In this document: positions 34,758 through 43,818 of the stretch, one piece after another
Numbering within the stretch: the stretch's first letter is position 1
Layout of the letters: each line of letters opens with the position of its first letter
Source of the DNA: Pedobacter sp. MR2016-24
Lineage (GTDB): Bacteria; Bacteroidota; Bacteroidia; Sphingobacteriales; Sphingobacteriaceae
Assembly (NCBI RefSeq): GCF_026239655.1
Contig: NZ_JAPIVO010000008.1
Coordinates: 1 to 64,000, forward strand
Direction: 5' to 3'
DNA: 64,000 nt
Notes under the pieces: model-generated
The model's input: the letters and a program-made list of their open reading frames with translations, nothing else
What the model was told of the DNA's origin: nothing
The model's database searches: none
Position numbers and translations under genes: made by a program

Positions 34758-35327
34758 TTAATATTTATCGACAACGGCACATAATTCTGTAAAGATGTCA
34801 TCGATTTTACCAATACCATTTACTTTACTTAATTTATGCTGCGCCTCGTAATATGGCAAGACATGTATTGTCTTGCTAAAATACTCTTCAATACGTTTCT
34901 GCAATTTGTCCGCCTGATCATCAACCCTGTTGGTTAATTTCTGACGTTCAGCAATGCGCTTCGTTAATTCTTCCTGATCCACATCCAGTGCAATTACACC
35001 AGCAAGTGCACTTCCTTTACTTTCAAGGAACTCATCTAATGCTGCTGCCTGAGGAACTGTCCTAGGAAAGCCATCAAAAATAAATCCTTTGGCTTCCGGA
35101 TTTTTATCCACTTCTTCTTCCAGCATGGCAATCGTGATTGCATCAGGTACCAATTGTCCGTCTGCTATAAGCGCGCTTACCTTTTGTCCTAATGAAGTCT
35201 GATTGCTGATATGTTCCCGAAACAGGTCGCCAGTAGAAATGTGTATCAATTGATAGCGATCAATCAATTTTTGAGATTGGGTGCCTTTACCTGCACCCGG
35301 TGGGCCAAAGAGAACAAAATTTAGCAT
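34758..35327 (-). CDS. adk: Adenylate kinase
   Basis: The 189-residue protein has the P-loop GPPGAGKGT at about 8-16, HISTGDLFR, and FIFDGFPRTVPQA. The LID region is the short form without zinc cysteines. It equilibrates ATP, ADP and AMP in the cytoplasm. Downstream genes obg and, across a small hairpin, upstream tRNA-Arg lie on the same strand. Confidence 0.96.
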   Translation of the reverse strand: MLNFVLFGPPGAGKGTQSQKLIDRYQLIHISTGDLFREHISNQTSLGQKVSALIADGQLVPDAITIAMLEEEVDKNPEAKGFIFDGFPRTVPQAAALDEFLESKGSALAGVIALDVDQEELTKRIAERQKLTNRVDDQADKLQKRIEEYFSKTIHVLPYYEAQHKLSKVNGIGKIDDIFTELCAVVDKY

Positions 35328-35349
35328 TTGGGTTGTCTTTTAAATTTCA

Positions 35350-35380
35350 AAAGCCTTCCCGCCACAGGCAGCAAGGCTTT
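35350..35380 (-). terminator. Terminator downstream of tRNA-Arg
   Basis: AAAGCCTT (35350-35357) pairs with AAGGCTTT (35373-35380), with a smaller GCC/GGC stem inside. On the minus strand it follows the tRNA by 12 bp and leads into a T-rich stretch (complement of AAA). Confidence 0.65.
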
Positions 35381-35392
35381 CTCAGTTGATTG

Positions 35393-35466
35393 TGCACTTG
35401 TAGGGATTCGAACCCCAAACCTTCTCATCCGTAGTGAGATGCTCTATCCAATTGAGCTACAAATGC
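35393..35466 (-). tRNA. tRNA-Arg (anticodon ACG)
   Basis: The 74-base cloverleaf on the minus strand has a 7-bp acceptor stem (GCATTTG with CAAGTGC, one G-U pair), a GCTC/GAGC D stem, an anticodon stem TCTCA/TGAGA with loop CTACGGA, and a T arm around TTCGAAT. The anticodon is ACG, read as ICG after editing, for CGU/CGC/CGA arginine codons. The CCA end is not encoded. Confidence 0.95.
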
Positions 35467-35564
35467 ATTTCCCTTTGTTTCGGGATTGCAAAGGTAACGC
35501 TTGAAATTGAAATTCAAAACTTTTTTGAAGATCTTTTTTCAAGCATTACTGAATCGCCTGAGTT

Positions 35565-36029
35565 CTAGCCCTCTATTATTTTTTTAATTGCATCAAAATC
35601 AGGAAGATCACCTGCCGACTCTAATACTTCAGCATAAACAATTTTTCCTTCTTCATTTATCACAAAAGCTGATCTTTTAGACACACCTTTCAGATTAAAG
35701 GCGAATTCTTCGTAAAAAGCATCGTATGCCTGAGACATTTCTTTGTTAAAATCTGATAACAACGGGAACTGATAAAACTGATCTTCTTTAAATTTAGCCA
35801 ACGTAAAAGGAGAATCTACAGAAATCCCCAATACTGCTGCATCCATTCCCTCGTAAAAGCCAAAACTATCCCTCATGGTACATAACTGTGTTGTGCAAAC
35901 ACCTGTAAATGCCATAGGGAAAAATTGCAGCACTAATTTCTTTCCTCTATAATCACTTAAACTTACTTCTTTCAGTTCTGAGCTGTACAATTTAAAATCT
36001 GGAGCCTGATCGCCTGCTTTTAATGCCAT
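35565..36029 (-). CDS. Peroxiredoxin (AhpC/TSA family)
   Basis: The 154-residue thioredoxin-fold peroxidase has the peroxidatic Cys45 in FTGVCTTQLC and a second Cys50 five residues later. The P-x-x-x-(T/S)-x-x-C arrangement reads PMAFTGVC. It reduces hydrogen or organic peroxides in the cytoplasm. The lack of a distant C-terminal Cys suggests a one-Cys (AhpE-like) enzyme, or one that resolves through the nearby Cys50. It sits 19 bp after the RmlD-like gene. Confidence 0.9.
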   Translation of the reverse strand: MALKAGDQAPDFKLYSSELKEVSLSDYRGKKLVLQFFPMAFTGVCTTQLCTMRDSFGFYEGMDAAVLGISVDSPFTLAKFKEDQFYQFPLLSDFNKEMSQAYDAFYEEFAFNLKGVSKRSAFVINEEGKIVYAEVLESAGDLPDFDAIKKIIEG

Positions 36030-36048
36030 GTTGATATAATTGATTTGT

Positions 36049-36960
36049 TTATAATTTAATCGCTTTTAATTGCTCATCCAGCAATTGTAATCCTTCTTCA
36101 AAACTATGTGGATTATAACCAAGTTCTGTCATCGCTTTATCCAAAATGAAACCTGTTCGTACCGGTCTCTTTGCCGTCTGGTTTAATGAAGCCGAGCTGA
36201 TCTCTGTAATGGGGCTTTTATCCAGTCCCCAGAAATCGGCTACCCTATACACCAGTTCTACAATACGCATCATATCTTTCCCCGAAGCATTATATACGCC
36301 ATAGGCATTTTTCTCTACGGCGAGCAGACAGCAATCTGCCAGATCTTCTGCCAGGGTGGGTGTGCGCCACTGATCGTCTACCACATTAATTGGTTCCCCT
36401 TTCTCCAATGCATTTTTTGCCCATAATACAATATTGCTCCTGCTCAGGTCGCGCACTATACCATAGACTATAATGGTGCGCAGAATAGCCCACCTGCAGG
36501 TAGAATTCCTGATAATCTCTTCGGCCAGCAGTTTGGTTTTACCATAATAACTTAGCGGATTAGGCGCAGCAAGTTCATCATATGGTCCGTTTGCGCCGTC
36601 AAAGATAAAGTCGGTCGACAGATGCACGAGTTGTATATTATATACTTCACAGATATCAACAAGTGTTTTTACCGCCTCCACATTTAATTGATAAGCCAGT
36701 TCCTGTTCTGCTTCACAGGTATCAACATTTGTTAATGCGGCAGTATGAATAATCGCGTCAGGTTTATATAATCCTACCACCGCTTTTACATTTTCGGCGT
36801 CAAGAATATCCATTTCTGCGTAGATATACCCATCATGTTCTGGAAAACGATTCACTCCCCGCGAAGTGGCCACTAATTTAAACTGTTTACCAACAAGGAA
36901 CTGAGAGGTGATTTTTTGTCCTAAAAGGCCATTACTGCCCGTTACCAATATCGTTTTCAT
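36049..36960 (-). CDS. RmlD-like sugar-nucleotide reductase (SDR)
   Basis: The 303-residue extended SDR has TGSNGLLGQ at the N terminus, ALTNVDTCE, LSTDFIFDG and YYGKTK, following the dTDP-4-dehydrorhamnose reductase pattern. It could reduce a 4-keto sugar nucleotide, and rmlB 20 kb away would supply one. The substrate is not certain, since RmlD-like proteins also act elsewhere. It is divergent from atpD. Confidence 0.78.
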   Translation of the reverse strand: MKTILVTGSNGLLGQKITSQFLVGKQFKLVATSRGVNRFPEHDGYIYAEMDILDAENVKAVVGLYKPDAIIHTAALTNVDTCEAEQELAYQLNVEAVKTLVDICEVYNIQLVHLSTDFIFDGANGPYDELAAPNPLSYYGKTKLLAEEIIRNSTCRWAILRTIIVYGIVRDLSRSNIVLWAKNALEKGEPINVVDDQWRTPTLAEDLADCCLLAVEKNAYGVYNASGKDMMRIVELVYRVADFWGLDKSPITEISSASLNQTAKRPVRTGFILDKAMTELGYNPHSFEEGLQLLDEQLKAIKL

Positions 36961-37033
36961 ACCAGCTAAATTATTGATAAAAAAACTGTGGAAAAACTTT
37001 TTATTTATATATAAAAAATATATTGAAAAATCT

Positions 37034-37041
37034 TAGCTTTG
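37034..37041 (+). promoter_or_regulatory. -7 promoter element of atpDC
   Basis: TAGCTTTG matches TAnnTTTG exactly, 69 bp before the atpD ATG. No TTG is found at the expected -33 distance; the sequence there is a plain AT run. Confidence 0.6.
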
Positions 37042-37110
37042 CAAACCGAATTGAAGCCCTGAAAAGAGCCTTTAACAATTTGATATTTATAATTTTACCA
37101 AAAACAATAT

Positions 37111-38616
37111 ATGCCTAACATTGGAAAAATAGCGCAGATTATAGGACCAGTAGTTGACGTGAGTTTTGCTGACAATGCTCAATTACCTGAAATTTTCTCT
37201 GCATTAGAGATTGAAAAAGAAAACGGACAGAAGATCGTTTTAGAAGTTCAACAACATCTTGGCGAAGACCGCGTACGTACAATTGCAATGGACTCGACTG
37301 ATGGTCTTGTTCGTGGAATGAACGTTTTAAGCACTGGTTCTCCTATTAAAATGCCTGTTGGTGATCAAATTAAAGGTCGTTTATTCAATGTTATAGGTGA
37401 AGCGATTGATGGTATTAACCAGGTTGATAAAACTGGTGGTAAATCTATCCACAATGCTCCTCCGCGTTTTGATGAACTATCTACTGAATCTGAAGTACTT
37501 TACACAGGTATCAAAGTAATTGACTTATTAGAGCCTTATGTAAAAGGTGGTAAAATTGGTCTTTTCGGTGGTGCGGGTGTTGGTAAAACTGTATTGATTA
37601 TGGAATTGGTAAACAACATCGCGAAAGCATATGATGGTTTATCAGTATTCGCTGGTGTGGGTGAGCGTACTCGTGAAGGTAATGACCTTTTACGTGAGTT
37701 TATCGAATCTGGTGTAATCAACTATGGTGAAGAATTCCTTCATTCAATGGAAAAAGGTGGATGGGACTTAAGTAAAGTTGACACCGATAAATTAAAAGAA
37801 TCTAAAGCAACATTGGTATTCGGACAAATGAACGAGCCTCCTGGTGCACGTGCACGTGTTGCCTTATCAGGACTTACAGTTGCTGAATATTTCCGTGATG
37901 GTGATGGCGAAGGCGCAGGAAAGGATATCCTTTTCTTTGTTGACAACATTTTCCGTTTCACACAAGCTGGTTCTGAAGTATCAGCACTTTTAGGCCGTAT
38001 GCCTTCTGCAGTAGGTTATCAACCAACTCTGGCAACAGAGATGGGATTAATGCAGGAGCGTATTACTTCAACTAAACGTGGTTCAATTACATCTGTACAG
38101 GCGGTATACGTTCCTGCAGATGATGAGACTGACCCGGCTCCGGCAACTACATTTGCCCACCTGGATGCAACTACTTTATTATCCCGTAAAATTGCTGAGC
38201 TAGGTATCTATCCTGCTGTAGATCCATTAAGTTCTACTTCACGTATCCTTTCTCCTGCTATTTTAGGTGACGAACACTATAACACGGCTCAACGTGTTAA
38301 AGAAATTCTTCAGCGTTATAAAGAGTTACAGGATATCATCGCCATCTTAGGTATGGATGAGTTATCTGAGGAAGATAAATTAGTTGTTCACCGTGCACGT
38401 CGTGTTCAGCGTTTCTTATCTCAGCCTTTCCACGTAGCTGAGCAGTTCACTGGATTAAAAGGTGTATTGGTTGACATCAAAGAAACTATCAAAGCATTTA
38501 ATATGATTATGGATGGTGAAGTTGATGAGTACCCTGAAGCTGCATTTAACCTGGTAGGTAGCATTGAAGATGCAGTTGAAAAAGGAAAGAAACTATTAGC
38601 TGAAGCAAACGCTTAA
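37111..38616 (+). CDS. atpD: F1 ATP synthase beta subunit
   Basis: The 501-residue catalytic subunit has the P-loop GGAGVGKT at 153-160, GVGERTREGNDL with the catalytic Glu, and the conserved ALLGRMPSAVGYQPTLA. It drives ATP synthesis in the F1 head with AtpA. Length is normal for Bacteroidota. It forms a two-gene operon with atpC, away from the other atp genes, a split common in this phylum. Codon choice looks typical of a highly expressed gene. Confidence 0.98.
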   Translation: MPNIGKIAQIIGPVVDVSFADNAQLPEIFSALEIEKENGQKIVLEVQQHLGEDRVRTIAMDSTDGLVRGMNVLSTGSPIKMPVGDQIKGRLFNVIGEAIDGINQVDKTGGKSIHNAPPRFDELSTESEVLYTGIKVIDLLEPYVKGGKIGLFGGAGVGKTVLIMELVNNIAKAYDGLSVFAGVGERTREGNDLLREFIESGVINYGEEFLHSMEKGGWDLSKVDTDKLKESKATLVFGQMNEPPGARARVALSGLTVAEYFRDGDGEGAGKDILFFVDNIFRFTQAGSEVSALLGRMPSAVGYQPTLATEMGLMQERITSTKRGSITSVQAVYVPADDETDPAPATTFAHLDATTLLSRKIAELGIYPAVDPLSSTSRILSPAILGDEHYNTAQRVKEILQRYKELQDIIAILGMDELSEEDKLVVHRARRVQRFLSQPFHVAEQFTGLKGVLVDIKETIKAFNMIMDGEVDEYPEAAFNLVGSIEDAVEKGKKLLAEANA

Positions 38617-38638
38617 TACAGCGTATATACTCACATAT

Positions 38639-38884
38639 ATGACATTAGAAATATTAACACCAGATAAAAAAGTCTTTGAAGGCGAAGTAACTGCGGTTAC
38701 GGTACCAGGTACTATGGGATCTTTCCAGATATTGAAAGACCATGCGCCTATCATTTCAACTTTAGAAGATGGACCGGTAATTATTAAAAGCAAAACCACC
38801 GACGAAGAAACCTTCATTATTAAAGGTGGTGTTGTCGAAGTTTTAAAAAACAAGATCATTGTTTTAGCCGAGGGGGTTGCTTAA
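38639..38884 (+). CDS. atpC: F1 ATP synthase epsilon subunit, short form
   Basis: The 81-residue protein covers only the N-terminal beta-sandwich of AtpC (MTLEILTPDKKVFEGEV to the end). It lacks the C-terminal helical hairpin of the 130-140 residue form in E. coli, which inhibits ATP hydrolysis. Short epsilon subunits are known in this phylum, so this is probably not a truncation. It follows atpD by 22 bp. Confidence 0.93.
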   Translation: MTLEILTPDKKVFEGEVTAVTVPGTMGSFQILKDHAPIISTLEDGPVIIKSKTTDEETFIIKGGVVEVLKNKIIVLAEGVA

Positions 38885-38906
38885 TATTTTATCATCATTT
38901 AGGAAG

Positions 38907-38938
38907 AAGGCTGGCTCGTGAGAGTTCAGCCTTTTTTT
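38907..38938 (+). terminator. Terminator of atpDC
   Basis: AAGGCTG (38907-38913) pairs with CAGCCTT (38927-38933) around 13 bases, followed by T residues through 38938. It lies 23 bp after the atpC stop. Confidence 0.88.
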
Positions 38939-39053
38939 ATGCCCCGGGATGTGCCCAAATTTGCAAAGGACAGCTGCTCAATAAATCAAATCCCAATAGC
39001 ATTTTCCGGTTTTTAAGCAGAAATATGCTATATTTACAATGCAAGCATAACAT

Positions 39054-39086
39054 CTATACCGAATACCGATATCATATTCGGTATAG
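39054..39086. promoter_or_regulatory. 12-bp inverted repeat upstream of the ilv promoter
   Basis: CTATACCGAATA (39054-39065) is exactly complementary to TATTCGGTATAG (39075-39086) with a 9-bp gap. No T tract follows. A second inverted repeat, GTAAATA-TCAT-TATTTAC, lies at 39138-39155. Both are upstream of the promoter at 39193 and could be operators. Confidence 0.5.
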
Positions 39087-39192
39087 TGATCGCCACTTTT
39101 AGGTACGCACAATGCATACAAATAAGAATAATAAAAGGTAAATATCATTATTTACGGAATAATATTTTTTTTCATTTATTTTCATTCTGCTA

Positions 39193-39223
39193 TTGACAGT
39201 GTGTGAAGCATAAACTAAATTGG
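39193..39223 (+). promoter_or_regulatory. Promoter of the ilv-leu operon
   Basis: TTG (39193-39195) is followed after 20 bp by TAAATTGG (39216-39223), one base off TAnnTTTG. Transcription should start near 39230, giving a leader RNA of about 165 bases up to the attenuator. Confidence 0.6.
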
Positions 39224-39254
39224 ATTTATATAAAGCAAACAAAAAAGACAAATC

Positions 39255-39338
39255 ATGAATACCTCAGTTACAGCCAAAATTAATGTCATTATTAACCTGT
39301 TCCTTCTGCTGATTCTTCAGGAGAACAAGGCGCTGTAA
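39255..39338 (+). CDS. ilv-leu leader peptide
   Basis: The 27-codon ORF starts ATG and ends TAA. It contains twelve Ile, Leu or Val codons, including the run INVIINLFLLLIL between residues 9 and 21. It lies just after the promoter and just before a Rho-independent terminator, in front of the branched-chain amino acid operon. This is the hallmark of a ribosome-mediated attenuation leader: shortage of Ile, Leu or Val would stall the ribosome on this run. The final codons (AAG GCG CTG) also form the antiterminator segment. Confidence 0.85.
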   Translation: MNTSVTAKINVIINLFLLLILQENKAL

Positions 39339-39394
39339 ATGAATATTTAACTCACAATATATCTGAAGCGCCTCCCAAAAGAGGCGCTTTTTTT
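39327..39394 (+). promoter_or_regulatory. Transcription attenuator with alternative antiterminator stem
   Basis: The terminator stem pairs AAGCGCCTC (39366-39374) with GAGGCGCTT (39381-39389), loop CCAAAA, then a T tract through 39394. The end of the leader ORF holds AGGCGCT (39328-39334), which can instead pair with AGCGCCT (39367-39373), the left arm of the terminator. A ribosome stalled in the Ile/Leu run leaves AGGCGCT free (antitermination); one that reaches the stop codon covers it (termination). Confidence 0.82.
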
Positions 39395-39430
39395 AAATGA
39401 CCACACACACCAAACCGAAACCCAGCCAAA

Positions 39431-40321
39431 ATGCAATACTACGATTCAAACACATTTCTTTATCTAAACGGGAAGTTTAGTAAAGCAGCTGATGCCAAAA
39501 CAGATTTATACGGGCAGTCATTACATTACGGTTATGCCGTGTTTGAAGGAATAAGAGCGTATAATACGCATAATGGCACACGGGTTTTTAAAGCTAAGGA
39601 ACACTATGAAAGGTTAAAGCGCTCAGCAGAATTAATGCACATCCCTTTCCCTTACAATATCAATGAGCTGATCAAACAGACCTATAAATTACTGGAGAAA
39701 AATAATTTAAAAGATGCGTATATCCGCCCGTTGGTTTTTTGCCCGCCACATATGTCATTGGTCGCAGCAACCGAAGCATCTATATTAATCTGTGCGTGGG
39801 ACTGGGGCACTTACCTTGGCAGCAGCTTACAAAAAGTGTGTATCTCTAGTTACCAGCGACCAAATCCGAAATCTACACATGTAGAAGCGAAAGCAAGCGG
39901 ACATTATGTGAATTCTATCTTAGCAACCACAGAGGCCAAGAGCAAAGGTTATGATGAAGCAATCTTACTGGATATGCATAACAACATTGCTGAAGCATCA
40001 GGAGCGAATGTATTCATGGAGAAAGGTGGAAAACTGTACACTCCCCCACTGGGAAATATCTTACCTGGAATAACCCGGGCAACAATCATTAAATTATGTA
40101 AAACCCTGGATATTGAATGTATTGAAAAACACTTGTCGGTCGACGACCTGAAAAGTGCAGACAGTGCATTCTTATGTGGCACAGCGGCAGAAATTGCAGG
40201 CATTGCATCTGTTGACGAGGTTAGCTTTCCGGCGGTATGGACAGAAACTTTAGGTGCAACTTTGCAGCGTACTTATAAAGCATTGGTATTGGAAAAACAA
40301 AACTACGAAGTAATCATATAA
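39431..40321 (+). CDS. ilvE: Branched-chain amino acid aminotransferase
   Basis: The 296-residue fold-type IV PLP aminotransferase has YGYAVFEGIRAY near the N terminus, HVEAKASGHYVNS with the PLP lysine, EASGANVF, and the GTAAEIAGI motif. It performs the last transamination to Ile, Leu and Val. It is the first structural gene after the attenuator, 36 bp from its T tract, so its expression is directly governed by it. Confidence 0.94.
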   Translation: MQYYDSNTFLYLNGKFSKAADAKTDLYGQSLHYGYAVFEGIRAYNTHNGTRVFKAKEHYERLKRSAELMHIPFPYNINELIKQTYKLLEKNNLKDAYIRPLVFCPPHMSLVAATEASILICAWDWGTYLGSSLQKVCISSYQRPNPKSTHVEAKASGHYVNSILATTEAKSKGYDEAILLDMHNNIAEASGANVFMEKGGKLYTPPLGNILPGITRATIIKLCKTLDIECIEKHLSVDDLKSADSAFLCGTAAEIAGIASVDEVSFPAVWTETLGATLQRTYKALVLEKQNYEVII

Positions 40322-40341
40322 TAAAATAAGCGTACAACAAA

Positions 40342-42039
40342 ATGTCAGAATCACCAGAAATAAACCGTTACAGTAAAACATTTACACAAGATCCTACTCA
40401 ACCGGGTGCACAAGCCATGTTATATGGTATTGGACTTACAACCGAAGATATGTCCAAAGCACAAGTCGGTATTGCGAGCATGGGTTATGATGGAAACACC
40501 TGTAATATGCACTTGAACGATCTTGCAAAAATCGTTAAAGACGGGGTATGGAAAAATGATATGGTAGGCCTGACTTTTGGTACTATCGGTGTAAGTGATG
40601 GAATGTCTAACGGAACTGATGGCATGCGTTATTCCTTGGTTTCCAGAGATGTAATTGCAGACTCTATCGAAACTATTTGCGGCGGACAATATTACGATGG
40701 CCTGATCACTATTCCGGGCTGTGATAAAAACATGCCGGGATCTATCATGGCAATGGGCAGACTGGACAGACCCTCAATTATGGTTTACGGTGGCAGTATC
40801 CATTCAGGAAAATATAAAGGAAAATCATTAAATATAGTATCTGCTTTTGAAGCCTTAGGTGAAAAACTTGCGGGCAACCTGTCTGAAGAAGATTACCAGG
40901 GAATCATTCGCCATACCTGCCCGGGTGCTGGTGCATGTGGCGGTATGTATACGGCCAATACAATGGCTTCTGCCATTGAAGCGTTAGGAATGAGCTTGCC
41001 TTACAGCTCTTCTTATCCTGCATTAAGCGAAGAAAAGAAAGAGGAATGCCTGTCAGCTGGTAAAGCCATCCGGGTACTGTTAGAAAAAAACATCCTCCCT
41101 TCACATATCATGACTGAAAAAGCATTCCACAATGCAATCGTTACGGTAATGGTGTTAGGAGGCTCAACCAATGCGGTGCTGCACTTAATTGCAATGGCTA
41201 AATCGGTTGGGTTGAATTTAAAATTAGAAGATTTCCAAAGGATCAGTGACAACACTCCTGTATTGGCCGACTTAAAGCCAAGTGGTCAGTACCTGATGGA
41301 AGATGTTCATGATATTGGTGGTGTTCCTGCCATCTTAAAATACCTGTTGAAAGTAGGGCTGGTTCACGGTGATTGTTTAACGGTTACCGGTAGTACACTG
41401 GCAGAAAATGTTGCTGATGCAGCAGATCTTAATTTCGACACACAAAAGGTCATCTTTCCGGTTGAACAGGCTTTGAAACCTACAGGTCACCTTCAGATGT
41501 TATATGGTAACCTGGCCGAGAAAGGTGCTGTTGCCAAAATCTCCGGTAAAGAAGGAGAAAGATTTGAAGGTCCGGCACGTGTATTTGAAGGCGAACAAAA
41601 GCTGATTTCAGGTATCCAAAGCGGTAAAGTACAAAAAGGAGATGTAGTAGTGATTATCCAGGTGGGACCAAAAGGTGCGCCGGGAATGCCGGAAATGCTA
41701 AAACCTACCTCCGCAATCATAGGAGCCGGATTAGGAAAGTCAGTAGCCCTCATCACAGATGGCCGCTTCTCTGGTGGTACACACGGATTTGTTGTAGGAC
41801 ACATTACACCAGAAGCATGGGATGGTGGAAATATTGGCCTGGTAAAAGACAATGACCTGATTACCATTGACGCGGTGAACAATACACTGCACCTGAACAT
41901 CTCTGATGAAGAGCTTGCAGCACGCCGGGCGGCATGGATACAGTTACCACCACCCGTCAAAAGTGGTGTGCTCTACAAGTATTCTAAATTAGTAAGTAAT
42001 GCAAGTGAAGGTTGTGTAACTGATGCCTACACAGATTAA
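40342..42039 (+). CDS. ilvD: Dihydroxy-acid dehydratase
   Basis: The 565-residue IlvD/Edd protein has the cluster-ligand cysteines in GCDKNMPGS and CGGMYTANTM. It also has the C-terminal VALITDGRFSGGTHGFVVGH. It dehydrates dihydroxyisovalerate and dihydroxymethylvalerate and needs an Fe-S cluster. It starts 20 bp after ilvE in the same transcript. Confidence 0.95.
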   Translation: MSESPEINRYSKTFTQDPTQPGAQAMLYGIGLTTEDMSKAQVGIASMGYDGNTCNMHLNDLAKIVKDGVWKNDMVGLTFGTIGVSDGMSNGTDGMRYSLVSRDVIADSIETICGGQYYDGLITIPGCDKNMPGSIMAMGRLDRPSIMVYGGSIHSGKYKGKSLNIVSAFEALGEKLAGNLSEEDYQGIIRHTCPGAGACGGMYTANTMASAIEALGMSLPYSSSYPALSEEKKEECLSAGKAIRVLLEKNILPSHIMTEKAFHNAIVTVMVLGGSTNAVLHLIAMAKSVGLNLKLEDFQRISDNTPVLADLKPSGQYLMEDVHDIGGVPAILKYLLKVGLVHGDCLTVTGSTLAENVADAADLNFDTQKVIFPVEQALKPTGHLQMLYGNLAEKGAVAKISGKEGERFEGPARVFEGEQKLISGIQSGKVQKGDVVVIIQVGPKGAPGMPEMLKPTSAIIGAGLGKSVALITDGRFSGGTHGFVVGHITPEAWDGGNIGLVKDNDLITIDAVNNTLHLNISDEELAARRAAWIQLPPPVKSGVLYKYSKLVSNASEGCVTDAYTD

Positions 42040-42069
42040 TTAACCAAGGACCAAATTAAAACGAATAAA

Positions 42070-43809
42070 ATGGAAATAGCACAAGAGGAAGCAACCACCT
42101 TAACCGAACCTAAAAAGACAACAAGGGTTTCGGGTTCTGTTGCACTGCTGGAAGGATTAATTGCCGAAGGAACAGAAACCATTTTTGGTTATCCGGGCGG
42201 CGCCATCATGCCTATTTATGATGCGATCTATGATTATAAAGAAAAGTTAAACCATATATTAGTCAGACATGAGCAGGGTGCTTCACATGCTGCACAAGGT
42301 TTTGCCCGTACTTCCGGCAAAGTGGGTGTGGTATTCGCGACAAGCGGCCCGGGTGCAACCAACCTGATTACAGGTCTTGCAGATGCACAGATAGACAGTA
42401 CTCCTCTTGTTTGTATCACCGGGCAGGTTTTTGCACACCTCTTAGGTACAGATGCTTTCCAGGAAACAGATGTAATCAACATCAGTGCACCGGTAACCAA
42501 ATGGAATTACCAGGTAACGGATGCAACAGAAATCCCTGTGGTATTAGCCAAGGCTTTTTACATAGCCCGCAGTGGCAGACCGGGACCTGTTTTGATTGAC
42601 ATCACTAAAAATGCACAGATACAGTTGTTTGATTATGAAGGATATACCCCTTGTAACCACATCCGTAGCTACCGACCAAAACCTATCGTTAGAAACGAAT
42701 ATATTGAGCAGGCGGCTGCTTTAATCAATAGTGCGAAAAAGCCTTTCATCCTTTTTGGACAAGGTGTATTATTGGGTAGTGCTGAGCAGGAGTTTAAAGA
42801 TTTTGTTGAAAAAAGCGGTATTCCGGCGGCATGGACCATTCTTGGTGCAGGCGCTATTCCCAGCGACCATCCTTTGAATGTTGGAATGCTGGGTATGCAT
42901 GGTAACTATGGACCAAATGTACAAACGAATGCCTGTGATGTATTAATCGCTATCGGTATGCGCTTCGATGACCGGGTGACCGGGCGTTTGGATAAATATG
43001 CGAAACAAGCTAAGGTTGTTCACCTGGATATAGACCCGGCTGAGATTGACAAAAACGTAAAAGCTGATGTACCGGTTTGGGGAGATTGCAAAGAAACACT
43101 CCCTTTACTTACCAGCCTGATTACGGAAAAAACGCATGATGCATGGTTAGCTGAATTCAAGGCATTTGAAAAAATTGAGCAGGAAGAACTGATTCAGAAA
43201 GAATTAAATCCCCAGACCGGAGATTTAACGATGGGCGAAGTAATCAACCAGTTAAATATCCTGACCAAAGGTGAGGCTGTTATTGTAAGCGACGTTGGTC
43301 AGCATCAAATGGTTGCCTGCAGATATGGCCAACTGAATACTACCCGCTTAAGTGTAACCAGTGGTGGATTAGGAACCATGGGATTTGGCCTGCCGGCAGC
43401 GATAGGTGCTAAATATGGGGCACCGAACCGTACGGTCATTGCAGTTATCGGCGATGGTGGATTTCAGATGACCTTACAGGAAATGGGTACGATTATGCAG
43501 TTCGGTGTGGATGTAAAGATCCTTATTCTGAACAATCAGTTCTTAGGGATGGTACGCCAGTGGATGGAGCTTTTTAACGAAAAACGCTATTCATTTGTAG
43601 ACATCACCAGTCCTGATTTTGTGAAGGTTGCCGAAGCTTATTATATAGCTGGTAAAAAAGTAACTGAACGTCAAAACCTGGTGAGTGGTTTAGAAGAGAT
43701 GCTGAACCATCCCGGATCATTCCTTTTAGAGGTAATGGTAGCTAAAGAACATAATGTATTCCCTATGGTTCCTCAGGGCTGTAGTGTAAGTGAAATCAGA
43801 CTTAAATAA
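42070..43809 (+). CDS. ilvB: Acetolactate synthase large subunit
   Basis: The 579-residue TPP- and FAD-dependent enzyme has the catalytic Glu in VRHEQGASHAAQGFART, the central FAD-binding domain, and the C-terminal TPP motif GDGGFQMT with the following NNQFLGMVRQW. It condenses pyruvate with pyruvate or 2-oxobutyrate, the first common step to Val/Leu and Ile. The regulatory subunit gene follows 9 bp later. Confidence 0.95.
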   Translation: MEIAQEEATTLTEPKKTTRVSGSVALLEGLIAEGTETIFGYPGGAIMPIYDAIYDYKEKLNHILVRHEQGASHAAQGFARTSGKVGVVFATSGPGATNLITGLADAQIDSTPLVCITGQVFAHLLGTDAFQETDVINISAPVTKWNYQVTDATEIPVVLAKAFYIARSGRPGPVLIDITKNAQIQLFDYEGYTPCNHIRSYRPKPIVRNEYIEQAAALINSAKKPFILFGQGVLLGSAEQEFKDFVEKSGIPAAWTILGAGAIPSDHPLNVGMLGMHGNYGPNVQTNACDVLIAIGMRFDDRVTGRLDKYAKQAKVVHLDIDPAEIDKNVKADVPVWGDCKETLPLLTSLITEKTHDAWLAEFKAFEKIEQEELIQKELNPQTGDLTMGEVINQLNILTKGEAVIVSDVGQHQMVACRYGQLNTTRLSVTSGGLGTMGFGLPAAIGAKYGAPNRTVIAVIGDGGFQMTLQEMGTIMQFGVDVKILILNNQFLGMVRQWMELFNEKRYSFVDITSPDFVKVAEAYYIAGKKVTERQNLVSGLEEMLNHPGSFLLEVMVAKEHNVFPMVPQGCSVSEIRLK

Positions 43810-43818
43810 TTAAAGACC

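Noticed and set aside
38639..38884. atpC as a truncated pseudogene
   Set aside because: Short epsilon subunits with only the beta-sandwich are usual in this phylum and the frame is clean.
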